Below, in pieces: positions 1 through 21,732 of a stretch of 64,000 nt of DNA. The DNA lies in contig OZ004588.1 of assembly GCA_963924555.1 (NCBI GenBank), forward strand, positions 7,475,205 to 7,539,204, read 5' to 3'. The translations under genes were made by a program, and so were the position numbers. The DNA comes from Crambe crambe. Lineage: Eukaryota > Porifera > Demospongiae > Poecilosclerida > Crambeidae. Each line of letters starts with the position of its first letter. Within the stretch, counting starts at the first letter, position 1. The notes under the pieces were generated by a model. It was given only the letters and a program-made list of their open reading frames with translations, was not told where the DNA came from and did no database searches.

Positions 1-34
1 TGCTCATTTTTCCATATCACCACTTGATCTTTAG

Positions 35-963
35 GATTCATATTGGAGAATTCCTTCTACTATGTCACCTAGTGACCTCATAGCAGCTGCTCATGCCCTC
101 AGGCCCACTGCACCCATGCAAGAATGGTTTCCAAATATAGACCAGTCACGTGGAAATCATATGACACACTTTTCAGGTGGTAATAAGTCACATGAAGACC
201 ATACAACCCATGTTTCGGATGATGATCAGTCACTTGAAAATCACATGACCCACCTCTCAGATGATGACCAATCACATGAAAATCACATGACCCACCTCTC
301 AGATGATGACCAATCACATGAAAATCACATGACCCACCTCTCAGATGATGAATACAGTGATGCAAAGTCTCGTAAGGTGACTCGTCTTAAAGCCTTGAAC
401 CAATTGTTAAAACAGAAAGGCAAAGCCCCATTGAAGATCAACTCTGCACCATTACCATCAAAGACCAAATCTGCACCATTACCTAAACGACCTCGTCTGG
501 CTCTCCAGAGTGAGTTCTTGGAATCGGATAGTGACTCGTCTCCAGAATTGGAACTGAATCAGATGAATAGTAAGAATGTAACAACAAGGAGAAAGTGGGG
601 AAGGAGGAGACACATCATTGGTGTAGACTCTTCTGAAGATGAAAAGAGCTCTTCTGAAGAAGAAGAAGTAGAGAGTACAACAAGGGATGGAGAGAAGGAA
701 GTAATGGAGGAAGAGAATTTCAATGATGGTGAAGATCAGGACACTAAAATGACAGAAGCTTCTTCAGGTAATGAAAGTCAGGACACTAAAATGGAAAAGG
801 CTTCTTCAGGTAGTGAGGGCCAGGACTCTGAAATGGTGGGAAATTCTTCATGCGACAAGGATCAGGACACTGAGGAGCAAGGGTCTAGGGGAGAGGAGGA
901 GGGAAGTACTGATGATAGTGAGGATGAAGCAAGATTGATAATTGACCTTCATCACCAGAGCTA
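35..963 (+). CDS. TIMELESS: TIMELESS C-terminal exon (5' part outside window)
   Basis: This is the last coding exon of a gene entering from the left. A 3' splice site (TTTAG) ends at base 34 and the open frame runs to a TAA at 961-963. The first residues contain WRIP followed by SPSDLIAAAHAL, which I recognise from the PARP1-binding region near the end of animal TIMELESS (WRIP..LSP..L..AA). The rest is acidic and Ser-rich with basic stretches, as in the TIMELESS tail. TIMELESS is part of the replication fork protection complex with TIPIN. Two runs of 14-residue (42 bp) tandem repeats are visible, one around residues 32-100 (H-M-T-H-L-S-D-D-D-Q-S-H-E-N type) and one around residues 220-275 (Q-D-T-K-M..A-S-S-G type). 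These look lineage-specific and unstable. Family assignment rests on a short motif plus composition. Confidence 0.7.
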
Positions 964-1146
964 AGAACATGAACCCTTGTGTTTTTTTTTTGTTTTGTTT
1001 TTTGTTTTTTAATCGACATCCTGAATCAGTATGGTAACGGTCATTATAATGAAAAACATCATTATGAATTTGGTAATGGTCGTTATAGTAAAAAGTACAT
1101 CTCGATAGTGAAGTAGTATATACTGTACTGGTAGCTGACTTGAAAT

Positions 1147-2360
1147 ATGTCTGCACAATCTGTCAACGCATCAGAATTGAGTCTCCAGCAACTGGACAAA
1201 ATTAAAACTCAACTAAACGAGGTGAACTCGAATAATAAAGTCTTGTTATTCTAAATAATGCACTCCATTATAACTTGTGTGTGTACTAATAGGAATTACA
1301 GATGTTATCATCCTCCATGAAGCAGCTGAAAATGGTTCAGAATCGCTTCTCCCAATCCAAGGAATCCTTGGAATATATGACAACAGCTAATAATGGTATG
1401 CATTAATCCCACCAGTTAGACAATGTCTTTGTATACGAGTGATTGGCTATTGCAGCAAGCAATCTAACCTCTAAGCAACCCTTTTCTAATTGGTGCTACT
1501 TCTAATTCAGTAATCGTAATCCATATGAGCCTTTATCTATTGATTACTGTTACATCATATCCTGTGTAAATAAAGAATCAGTCTTCTGCTGAATGAATAT
1601 ATTTATATTTAATTTGTTTGTTGTGCAATCCTTAAGTCATTATTCACAGTATCAAGTTATGTGCATTGGAAATTCATTATGATTTATAATGCATGTCACT
1701 AATTAATGTTTTTCTCCTTCCTTTTTCCAGGAAAGTCTATTTTGGTTCCCCTCACCAGTTCAGTATCCTTTTCAGACCTTATCTCCCCTAGCACTGTCTC
1801 TGCTCTGTGATTAAGATTAAGATTGGTCTTTCCAGACCTCGAACTCTAAATCAAGTGGGGACTGCCTCAAGGGAGGAGTAGATCAGGAGGGAATCTCTTG
1901 TATCCTTGACCTTAACTGCATGTATCAGATGTATGTCCCAGGAAAATTGAAAGACAGTGAAAAAGTATTAGTAGATGTTGGTACGGGATATTATGTGGAA
2001 CAGGTAACTGTTTAATGGTCTTTTCTTTTTCTTTATACTTTTTACTTTTTGTTTAGAACAGTAAAGAAGGAATCGAATTTTTCCAGCGCAAGATCGATTT
2101 TGTTACCAAGAACCTTGAGAAGATGCAGCAAGTAATGATAGAGAAGCACAAGATGAGAGAAAGTAATGCAGTAGTTTCATAGCTCTTGGGGGGGAGGGGG
2201 GAGGTGGTAATATTAAGCAGAGTACCCCTCTAAGATTATACATGCATATTATAGCTAGCAGCTCTATGGCACATTTTCCCTTCCTATTTTTTGTGCAGAT
2301 ATCATAGGAGTGATACAGCAGAAACTAGCAGCACTTCAGAACCAATTCAAAGCTCAATAA
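1147..2360 (+). CDS. PFDN5: Prefoldin subunit 5
   Basis: Six exons: 1147-1221, 1293-1395, 1731-1762, 1929-2003, 2057-2162, 2299-2360. The protein is a small alpha-type prefoldin subunit: N-terminal helix, a beta-hairpin region with LVPLTSSMYVPG and the conserved DVGTGYYVE, then a C-terminal helix with RKIDF and KNLEKMQ. These match human PFDN5 closely along the whole length. Prefoldin is a hexameric cytosolic chaperone that passes unfolded actin and tubulin to the CCT chaperonin. The start at 1147 gives MSAQSVNASEL, aligning with the start of human PFDN5. The stop lies about 115 bp from the convergent small gene at 2477. A decayed trace of the last PFDN5 splice site and exon appears again near 6262-6310. 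Confidence 0.95.
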
Positions 2361-2476
2361 CCTTATTATACTGTTTAAAGTGCGCCTGGGGGGGGCGTGT
2401 GCTGATCCAGCGTAGCGCATAGTTTTAATTGCAACAATAATTATTATTATTGGATGAATGGAGAGTAACAATGTCT

Positions 2477-2893
2477 TTACCATCCAACATAGTCTGTAAA
2501 GTTGTTTCCATGTGGATGCAAGCAGCCGCATAAGATGGCAGAGACGTACGCGTATTTGATCGGTGGTCCTTGGTAGTTGATGTGAGGACACTGGGTCGCT
2601 ATCATTGCTCCTGTCACCGAGCTCGAAACAATCGAATAGTGTATTGGCAAGCAGTGCCTGATTAATCTGCGGGTGAGTAGGTAGGGCCCCCACTCTGTTC
2701 TACTCTCGCATCGTTGTGCAACGTTAGTACAAAAGTAGCGAGGTCCCACATCGTACTGACAGCCAGGAACTATTTCGAAAACCAGTCTGTCCATATCTCG
2801 TTCACACGGCCTTGACTGCACCTGCACTCCATTTTCTGCGATTAGCAGTAGAGCAAGACCGAGTAGAATTGTTTTAGGAACACTGAAGCTCAT
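2477..2893 (-). CDS. Small secreted cysteine-rich protein, copy 1
   Basis: Single-exon gene of 138 aa. Residues 1-27 form a clear signal peptide (basic start, LLGLALLLIA core, cut near VQSR-P). The mature part has eight cysteines, including a C-x5-C pair (FCTNVAQRC) and a C-G-C near the end, and one N-glycosylation motif (NFT). It is likely an extracellular disulfide-rich ligand. The spacing does not clearly match a known cystine-knot, though the final C-x-C would fit one. Its start faces the + gene at 3037 across 143 bp with TATA boxes on both strands. A near-identical copy lies at 6404-6817. I do not recognise a named family; the tight pairing suggests, without proving, that the two products work together. 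Confidence 0.7.
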   Translation of the reverse strand: MSFSVPKTILLGLALLLIAENGVQVQSRPCERDMDRLVFEIVPGCQYDVGPRYFCTNVAQRCESRTEWGPYLLTRRLIRHCLPIHYSIVSSSVTGAMIATQCPHINYQGPPIKYAYVSAILCGCLHPHGNNFTDYVGW

Positions 2894-2950
2894 ATTTCAC
2901 TGCAATTTATAGTTCGTTCGCGTTTTCTCTGCAAGCTAGCTTTCTTCAAG

Positions 2951-3004
2951 CTTTTATACTAGAGTTCCCGGACTGCGCATGCGCCAAGTTACCGTTTATA
3001 AAAA
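2951..3004. promoter_or_regulatory. Bidirectional promoter of cysteine-rich pair 1
   Basis: The 143-bp gap between the two start codons holds a minus-strand TATA box (TATAAAAG, 2951-2958), a plus-strand TATA box (TATAAAAA, 2997-3004) and between them a palindrome TGCGCATGCGC (2974-2984) that fits the NRF-1 consensus. The same three elements in the same order occur in the second copy. Confidence 0.65.
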
Positions 3005-3036
3005 GCCTGGTTTGCTGCGCAGAATAAATACTAACG

Positions 3037-3543
3037 ATGTTCAGATTTACTCTACTGTGTGTCATAGTGGTAGCCGGCTTCCATACTGCCAAAAGTGCAT
3101 CATGCACTTTAAGGCAAGAAAATATCATAACCGAATACTACGTTGAGGAGTTGGGTCGTTTCTGCAATCTTACGACATCGAACCCAATCCTAGCGCCTAT
3201 TCGAAAGTGTGAAGGTGGATGTGCGGGCTCTTTTAAGCACAAGCCTGCATTCAGCTCTGTTCTCTCTCAATCACAAGTGGAAGAAATGGCAAAAACTCAG
3301 TGCGAGGTGGCCGGCAACTACGGCTTGAACTGTTGCGTAGCGACTTCTTCTACGCTACACTATGCTTCCTACTATCGTTTGAATTGTAGAGGAACTCTTT
3401 ACAATTTGGGGGTCTATCTCGTCTCTATGCCTAATTCATGCACATGCATGAATTGCTATCTACCAAGGTTCACCAGGACCACTTCCAAGGTTATCCATCC
3501 TGAAAGATGTTCCAATTCACTCGTACGTTCTATCCGGGTTTAA
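3037..3543 (+). CDS. Cystine-knot hormone-like secreted protein, copy 1
   Basis: Single-exon gene of 168 aa. A signal peptide (LLCVIVVAGFHTAKS-A) leads a mature protein with 12 cysteines. Their order matches the glycoprotein-hormone/bursicon type of cystine knot: C-E-G-G-C (the C-x-G-x-C ring motif) around residue 60, an adjacent C-C pair (LNCCVA), a lone Cys (LNC) and a closing C-T-C-M-N-C. The sequence around the C-x-G-x-C (APIRKCEGGC) and the CCVA are reminiscent of glycoprotein hormone alpha subunits. Such proteins act as secreted dimers on LGR-type receptors or as BMP antagonists. The homology is a pattern match from the sequence, not a search. The gene shares a bidirectional promoter with the minus gene at 2477-2893. 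Being intronless is unusual among its neighbours. Confidence 0.7.
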   Translation: MFRFTLLCVIVVAGFHTAKSASCTLRQENIITEYYVEELGRFCNLTTSNPILAPIRKCEGGCAGSFKHKPAFSSVLSQSQVEEMAKTQCEVAGNYGLNCCVATSSTLHYASYYRLNCRGTLYNLGVYLVSMPNSCTCMNCYLPRFTRTTSKVIHPERCSNSLVRSIRV

Positions 3544-3849
3544 TTGAACAAAATTAACTGTCATTGCATATATATTTATATATTCGTTTTCATTTTTGTG
3601 AGCAAACTTCTGTATTATACAACTATACAATACAATACAATACAGTACAAAAAGACAATAATAAGGCCGCACAAAGAAACTAAATTCATTGCAATTCAGA
3701 TGTGCATTTGAAAACCACCTAGCCCTTCTCCTTCCCCCCGCCCCCAAGAAAAGGAAGGTAAAGGGTAGGCTACGCCAGACTACCTAACTGTTATGCGGAT
3801 ATGCGCAAATATCCTAATCACGTGACCGCATTGACGTCAAGGGCAGAAA

Positions 3850-3940
3850 CAATGAATTTTCCCTGCAATAATGATTCTCCTTCCTCCTGCAACTTATACA
3901 AATCCATCCTGTATAGGTGGGGCACACACACAGGTTGTGC
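3850..3940 (-). pseudogene. Decayed copy of the last BIN/amphiphysin exon
   Basis: The stretch is a degraded version of 7620-7750, which holds the last coding exon of the N-BAR/SH3 gene and its 3' splice site. The segments around CTCCTTCCTCCTGCAA and the following TATAGGTGGGGCACACAC match in order. It shows that the duplication of the cysteine-rich pair also carried the end of the neighbouring gene, which then decayed here. Confidence 0.5.
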
Positions 3941-3944
3941 AGAA

Positions 3945-6010
3945 CTTGACATAAAAGTAGTAAAAATGCCTCATGGCATTGAATTAAGTCATCCATGCCT
4001 TCATGAGTCACTCAAATTCATGGTGTTAACTTTAAGTCAAACATGCCGCACTGAATTATGTCAGTGACTTAATTCCATGCCAATATAAGTATTTACATTA
4101 AATGGCAAGGTAATTAGAATAATAGGCTGACTTAATTCAGTGCCATGATAATGATTATAACTAAATGGGCGATTATTTAAGTACACTTAAACTGTGATAA
4201 TATTAAAAGTCAAAAACATAAAAATAATTGCAACACATGTATCTACAGTACAATGAATTAATTGCCCTGCTGTACAAGTTGTAAACAAGCCAATTATTTA
4301 CAGTATGTAGCAACATAGCTGATAGATTACTGTGAGTATAGTAATTATCATGCACAAGATTGAGCATTAGTTATTAGCTATAGATCTCCACAATATCGAA
4401 TTCATCCTCAGAGATATGCATGTACACAGCATATTTCATTTGACCTCATCATAACAATTCTACACCACAAAACCACGTTCCTGTATGATAAATAAGCTGT
4501 ACCTTATAGTTTCCAGTTAGAAGGTAACCTTTCTGGAACTAGAGATGTGCCTGCATGTTTCTTTGTATTGGTTTTATTCGATTCTTTTTGTGAGGTAGTT
4601 CAGAAAGTAAGTTTAGCCATTTCTCATAATGAATACTACCGGTATTATCAATCATCTTGTACACATACATAAAAAGTACCTGATCTTGAGTGAGCAGGAT
4701 ATGAATAAATCAAAGATAGTTTGGGGGATAAATCCTGTCTCTAATTCCTCTTTGGCAAAACTCATGAGATCAGAGAAGTTGGCTACTAGTTCATCTTCAG
4801 AGCTTTTATTCTTTCAGGTGAAATTATTTTAATAGGATCACTTAGTAATTTTTATTTCCATGGGTTTGTATTTCACAATAATCCTTTTGATGCCATTTGC
4901 TTAATAGCTATTTGCTTATGAGTACCACAATAAGTGCAAGGGAGCACCATCTTTCATCTATTGGTAGGTAATGGCAGTACCATGGCTGTTAGTAACCTGT
5001 ACTTCACCTGCCGAATTTTGTAAATTCACATAAATAACTGGTCCTTGTCATTGTTGCTCCACAAAAAAGGATCATTTCTATCTGTGCATGAGTAATTCTC
5101 AACATGGTATAGTGACGTAGGAATCTGCATGGGGGGCTGTCCCCCCGGGGTTTAGTCCCCCAAAAGTGAATGCCCAACATTGTGCAGGAATTAAGTACTG
5201 ATACAGTGATACTTCTGAGGGTGAATGCTTCCAGACCACCCTACAATTATAGTACCCACTATCTACAGCCAGCCTCACCCCCAACCCCCATATTTTTCGA
5301 TTTTTATTTCCATCCATATCTCCATGATGCTGCCCCCATAAATTTGATTTTAGTTTCAAAAGAAAGCTTTACAACGGTTAGCTATGTACTAGCTACTTTA
5401 CACCGGGTATGAGACAAGACCTCACTGGTTAAAAATATCCACAAACACAAACTTGTAATAGACATTGGGTTATTATTAACAGTTGCTCACATACTGATAG
5501 GTAAGTGGATATTATATACCTGCCTTGTCATTCGCAACATCAATGCCCAAAAACTACGTACAGCCAGTTTTCTTATGATGCAGTTAGTATGAATATTTTA
5601 AACCAGTAAGAAGGTAACCCCCCCTCCCCTCCCTCCCCCCCGTGACTTATGCATGGAAAATGAAATAATAATTATGCTGTGCTGAGGATGAAGAAACTGT
5701 TTTAGCTATTGAATCTAGAGACTGTGTTACTTTGCACCTCATACTTTCAATCACCATGTCAGCATTATTTAGCTATATATATTATACTTAAATAATTGCC
5801 CATTTAGTTATTATCATTATCATGGCACTGAATTAAGTCAGCCTATTATTCTAATTACCAGGGACCTACTCCGACTTAAATGCTGCCATTTAATGTAAAT
5901 ACTTGTATTGGCATGGAATTAAGTCACTGACTTAATTCAGTGCCATGTACACGTTTGACTTAAATCAATGCCATGAGTGACTCAAGGCATTTTTATGTCA
6001 TTTTATGTAG
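3945..6010. mobile_element. Foldback-type element with long inverted ends
   Basis: About 250 bp at 3945-4200 recurs as the reverse complement at 5755-6010. For example the run from TGACTTAATTCCATGCC to ATTTACATTAAATGGCA around 4065-4105 appears inverted at 5883-5930. The ends also contain internal repeats of the motif TGGCATTGAATTAAGTCA in both orientations. No transposase is visible in the 1.5 kb interior. No clear target duplication was found, so exact borders are uncertain. It sits between the two copies of the cysteine-rich pair. Confidence 0.6.
4201..5754. other. Interior of foldback element, no gene seen
   Basis: This AT-rich stretch has only short open frames (for example 4629-4832) without recognisable domains or convincing splice context. 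Short C-rich runs occur at 5132-5165 and 5618-5642. I see no coding feature that can be supported. Confidence 0.5.
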
Positions 6011-6261
6011 GACCACACACACACACACACGTACACACAATATTGGCAGCTCTGTGAGGGTTGCATACTCATCATAGAGCTACAGCTATATACTACATAG
6101 TTATTATCTGGCCAGAATGAGAATCAGTTCAAGGGGAATTCATTACCAACTCTGCATCATTGGTAATAGCAGTGATGAAGTCTAACTCAGCATCATTCAA
6201 GCATTCAAGTAATTAGCTACTAATTCAATAAACGTCACCATTTCCCTCATTTTTAAAAAAT

Positions 6262-6310
6262 TTTTTTTTGTGCAGATACAATAATTATCATAGAAGAAAC
6301 CCAGCGCAGC
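6262..6310 (+). pseudogene. Decayed trace of PFDN5 last exon
   Basis: A poly-T tract, TGTGCAGATA and a following ATCATAGAAGAAAC segment resemble the last splice acceptor and exon of PFDN5 (2286-2340), and the next bases (CAGCGCAGCGCATAGTTTT) match 2409-2430. It marks the left edge of the second copy of the duplicated block. Confidence 0.4.
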
Positions 6311-6403
6311 GCATAGTTTTTAATTGTAACAATAATGAATATTGGCTTCATTGCATGATGAATGGAAAGGTATGAGTAATAGTATTGTAATTTTAACCAT
6401 GTC

Positions 6404-6817
6404 TTATCCAACATAGTCTGTAAAGTTGTTTCCATGCGGATGCAAGCAGCCGCATAAGTTGGCAGAGACGTACGCATACTTGATCGGTGGTCCTTGGTAG
6501 TTGATGTGAGGACACTGGGTCGCTATCATTGCTCCTGTCACCGAGCTCGAAACAATCGAATAGCGTATTGGCAAGCAGTGCCTGATTAATCTGCGGGTGA
6601 GTAGGTAGGGCCCCCACTCTGTTCTACTCTCGCATCGTTGTGCAACGTTAGTACAGAAGTAGCGAGGTCCCACATCGTACTGACAGCCAGGAACTATTTC
6701 GAAAACCAGTCTGTCCATATCTCGTTCACACGGCCTTGACTGCACCTGTACCCCATTTTCTGCGATTAGCAGTAGAGCAAGACCGAGCAGAGCTGTTTTA
6801 GGAACATTAAAGCCCAT
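6404..6817 (-). CDS. Small secreted cysteine-rich protein, copy 2
   Basis: Single-exon gene of 137 aa, nearly identical to the gene at 2477-2893. It has the same signal peptide and the same eight cysteines, including FCTNVAQRC and CGC. It differs by a few substitutions (for example the start MGFNVPKTALL) and ends one residue earlier because of a shift at the stop. Both copies are open and keep all cysteines, so both look functional. The partner on the + strand starts 151 bp away. Function unknown; probably an extracellular ligand. Confidence 0.7.
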   Translation of the reverse strand: MGFNVPKTALLGLALLLIAENGVQVQSRPCERDMDRLVFEIVPGCQYDVGPRYFCTNVAQRCESRTEWGPYLLTRRLIRHCLPIRYSIVSSSVTGAMIATQCPHINYQGPPIKYAYVSANLCGCLHPHGNNFTDYVG

Positions 6818-6861
6818 ATTTATTGTGACTGCAATTTAGTTTTTCGCGCGTTTTCTCACTC

Positions 6862-6924
6862 TTTTTATACTCGACTCAGACCAACTTCCCGGACTGCGCA
6901 TGCGCCAATTTTTGTTTATAATAA
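6862..6924. promoter_or_regulatory. Bidirectional promoter of cysteine-rich pair 2
   Basis: A minus-strand TATA box (TATAAAAA read on the minus strand, 6862-6869), the NRF-1-like palindrome TGCGCATGCGC (6895-6905) and a plus-strand TATA box (TATAATAA, 6917-6924) keep the layout of the first copy, although the sequence between them has diverged. Confidence 0.65.
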
Positions 6925-6967
6925 GCGCGTGGCACATGGTTTGCTGAGCAGAATCAATATTAACGAG

Positions 6968-7474
6968 ATGTTCAGATTTACTCTACTGTGTGTCATAGTG
7001 GTAGCCGGCTTCCATGCTGCCAGAAGTGCAGCATGTATTTTAAGGCAAGAAAATATTATAACCGAATATTATGTTGAGGAGTTGGGTCGTTTCTGCAATC
7101 TTATGACAACGAACCCAGCCCTGGCGCCTATTCGAAAGTGTGAAGGTGGATGTGCGGGCTCTTTCAAGCACAAGCCTGCATTTAGCTCTTCTCTCTCTCA
7201 ATCACAAGTGGAAGAAATGGCAAAATCCCAGTGCGAGGTGGCTGGCAACTACGGCCTGAACTGTTGCATAGCGGCTTCTTCTACGCTACACAACGCTTCC
7301 TACTATCGTTTCAATTGTGGAGGAACTCTTTACAATGTGGGGCCCTATCTCGTCTCTATGCCTATTACATGCACATGCATGAATTGCTATCTACCAAGGT
7401 ACACCAGGACCACTCCCAGCACTATCGATCCTCAAAGATGTTTCAATACGCTTGTACGCTCTATCCGGGTTTAA
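6968..7474 (+). CDS. Cystine-knot hormone-like secreted protein, copy 2
   Basis: Single-exon gene of 168 aa, paralogue of 3037-3543. I chose the ATG at 6968 because it aligns with the copy-1 start, begins the signal peptide and lies about 45 bp after the TATA box; an in-frame ATG at 6929 would add 13 residues and sits very close to the TATA box. All 12 cysteines are kept: C-E-G-G-C, the C-C pair (LNCCIA) and C-T-C-M-N-C. Differences from copy 1 fall between the cysteines, as expected if the fold is constrained. The stop is 123 bp before the end of the convergent N-BAR/SH3 gene. Likely a secreted cystine-knot signalling protein; a receptor cannot be named. Confidence 0.7.
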   Translation: MFRFTLLCVIVVAGFHAARSAACILRQENIITEYYVEELGRFCNLMTTNPALAPIRKCEGGCAGSFKHKPAFSSSLSQSQVEEMAKSQCEVAGNYGLNCCIAASSTLHNASYYRFNCGGTLYNVGPYLVSMPITCTCMNCYLPRYTRTTPSTIDPQRCFNTLVRSIRV

Positions 7475-7596
7475 TGGAACAAAATTAACGCTGTCATTGC
7501 AATTATCTTTTTTTTTTTCTTTCATTTTTGTGAGCAAACTCAACTATTCAAATTATGGCTACAATACAATACAATACAATACAAATTGAATAACAG

Positions 7597-18451
<10,855 letters not shown>

Positions 18452-18645
18452 CTTAAGAGCACTGAGATCTTCCCAACGAAATGACTATATCAATATCTAA
18501 CACGAATACTTTAGAGATCGAGAACTAGCTCCCATGCAAGTAACAATGCATAGCATGCAAGCACATGTGATGTCATGTGACCAGTTGAAAGAGAAGCTTT
18601 CATCCGCCTAGGCTAGGCTAGGACTGAGGTAGTTTGCTCTTAAAG
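18452..18645. promoter_or_regulatory. Shared promoter of BIN-like gene and STRIP
   Basis: Only 194 bp separate the two divergent start codons, so 5' untranslated parts and promoters of both genes must lie here. I see no TATA box; there are CACATGTGATGTCATGTGAC-type E-box-like motifs near 18564-18583. Confidence 0.6.
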
Positions 18646-21600
18646 ATGGATATGAGTGGTGCAGGTGTTGGAGGAAGCCTTCCTCGTCTTCGTGAGGTGA
18701 TGAGGAGGTAAGTTTATGACCATTAATCTTCTTAGGCAGTTTCTTCTAATTAATGCCCACTGTTTGCTTTAATGTTGGGTAACTGAGGCTGTGGACATGG
18801 GAAGAAGGAACTAAGTGAAACTATACACACCTGACTAATGAAATATGCAATAGCTCTATCTGATTGAATGTAGCTAAGATTCAATATTATGTTGTATAGA
18901 CAAAGGCGTGACTCTGATCAGGACACACCTGCTATTGATTTTAAATATGAGGACACAGATTCCTACCTAAATGAACTCTCTGAACTCTATTCCTATACTG
19001 AAGTGTCCGAGTTCCAGACCACTATGGATCTATTCCAGTCCAGCCTGGAATCAGTTTTAGGATCCAAAGATTGGGAAAAGCTAAGCAAAGCTCGGAAGAA
19101 GGATTTCATCATGATCATGTTGGACCGTTTTGAGGTTGGTGTGCAGTATGTATGGCTACAAGAGAGAGGTGATTGTTTATTCCATCAATTATGGAACACA
19201 CAGTCATTATTGTGAAGTTTCCAGGTGCCATGTTTTTGAAGCTTGGCACATCTCAGTCAGTCTTGTGTTAGTCTGGCACAGCACCGCCCACCAACTTGAG
19301 TAGGTGGTCTGGTGACATACAATACAACGAGTTGTGCCGGCGGATTCTAATGCGCACGCGCGTTACTAACAGGAAGTGTCGTAGGAAGCGTTATTATAAT
19401 CAGCCAGTGACATCACAGTTGTCATAGTTATTCTTAATTTAATTGGCACGCATGGCGCGATGGCAGGTACAATTTTAGCGAGCGAACTTACAGGAAAAGG
19501 CGCCAAGTGTTTGCGTAATTTTACGTCATTAAATGTCATTTAATGATATTCCAGTTTCGTTATATTGTATGTCACCAGACCAAGTCGGTGGGCAGTGCTA
19601 TGCCAGACTAGTCTTGTGTTGGCTTGTATCTGAAGTGATGGAGCATGTATAATGAATGGAATGCTGTACACTATTGCATAAACAAAAATTTTGGTATTAA
19701 ATATGAGCATGCTCAGTAGTGTCACTGGGGATGATGATTAGATAGATGTAACATTCTCTTAGGACATCCATCCACATCCATTAATTGAGAAATTCATCCC
19801 CTCTCCCTTTCTATGTTGTACTGCTTGCAGGTGGTGGAGGCCCAGGGACGCATAGGAGCAGTCAGGAGCCTGCTCTACCTTGCTCACGGGATGTACAAAC
19901 CTGGCATGACTGGTCCAACCCTCACTGCTCGGGCAAGAGAAAACGTCTTCCTCTTATTGGAAGCAGGCGTGGTGGGGGGTCTGGTCGAGTTGCTCGGACT
20001 GGAATTGGAGCAGGGGCGTGGCGTGTATGAGGGGACCAAGGAGAATATAACAATAGCCGACAACCTTAATCTCAGAGGTACTGTGCAGACATCAGAGATA
20101 CTGTACATGCATGTACATGTATATGCATGTACATGTACATGTACATGTGTATGAATTGGTCTCATATAGTTTGTAGAAGATGACATTGAAAGCAACTTGT
20201 GCACATTATTGAGGTGTAATTAGTGCTCAAATAGCTGGATAAGGATTGGACTTACGCTTTCGGTGTGGCAGTGGGGGACTGTGGCCTCATTATCCTTTCC
20301 TATAGCTGTGCTGTGTACTCTGACCAGTTCCATGAAATCGAAGATACTTGGGACACTAAAGTATTAATTTTCATGTCCCTTAGCTGTCCCAACACTGGTT
20401 TCTTTCATCAACATGTGTGTGTGTGTGTGTTGCTACGTATATGTAGTGGGCAGAACAAACTAGAGGCCAACACTGTACAACACTGTACTGGTAGCCATGG
20501 CATCAATTGCATGACAAGTATTTTTTATTCCTCTCTTTCTGTGGTGTGTAGCTGTCCTCAGTCTGTTGTATATCATGATGGAGGCGGTTCGGAGAAAGGA
20601 ACTCACAGACCCCCCAGAGTGGGAGAGACTACGAGTCTCCTTCTTGTGTGAGCTTGAACTCCCCCTGCGAGGTGGTGAGGAAACTCTCTCCTCCATGCTG
20701 TTTGGAATGCTCCTCTCCTTCTGCAACGGTAGCATGCCGCACTACCCCATCAAAAAAATCCTCCTCCTTATATGGAAGTTCATTCTGACCGTCATGGGCG
20801 GAGTCTCACAGCTGGAGGAGATAAAGAAGAGTGCTCGTGTGGCTGCCGATCTCCCTCCAACTTTCCCTGAGAAGCCTCCCAGTAAACCACTCCTCCTCCC
20901 AATGCCAAATTATGACCCTAGGTACAGTATACTAGTCAGGATTTTCCAGTAAACTCTCACCCTATGTATATTAGTTCTAGTATACTCTCACCCTAGGTAC
21001 AGTATATTAGTCAGGATATTCTAGTATACTCTCAATGTACTGCATTGTATACTCTCAGTTAATCATGTAATGTAGGGGTGCAATTTCTTCAGCTCCCCCT
21101 CGTATATTGGGTCGGCCCCTGTCCATTATCAGTGATACAGATGGCATAGGAGAGTTGTGTGAAGGGATCAAGAACCATCGTTTCCGACCCAAGGCACGTA
21201 AGCAGGATGTCGAGAACTACATTGAAAGCTGCCGAACTAAATTTGGTTGTTTTGAAACGGACACAACTGGAGATGATCTTGCTGGTGAGTAAACCTGAGT
21301 CACATGACAAGTCACGTGATCTTCATTAATATGATGTACAGATTTCCCTCGTCCCATCCAAGAGAGCATCAAGGTGTTACGGGAACACGTCTACGAACCT
21401 CTTTCTGACTATCACACAGAACAGGAGGAGGAACTCGAGAAAAAAAGGTCAGAATATCTGGTTAGTTTGGCCCAGTCTTCCTAGATCTGGTCAAAGCATT
21501 TAGATGGAACTTTTATGTGGTCACCTCATAGTGTAGCTGCAATAGAGCTTACCGCTCTCCCTCTCCTCCCTCCCTCCCCCTCTCCCTCTCCTCCCTCCCT

Positions 21601-21695
21601 CCCCCTCTCCCTCTCCTCCCTCCCTCTCCCTCTCCTCCCTCCCCCTCTCCCTCTCCTCCCTCCCCCTCTCCCTCTCCTCCCTCCCTCTCCTCCCT

Positions 21696-21732
<37 letters not shown>

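Noticed and set aside
4629-4832. A 67-aa open frame within the foldback element
   Set aside because: Short, without motifs or similarity that I recognise.
6929-6967. Upstream start for the second cystine-knot gene
   Set aside because: It would add 13 polar residues ahead of the signal peptide and begins only 4 bp after the TATA box; the copy-1 gene has no equivalent.
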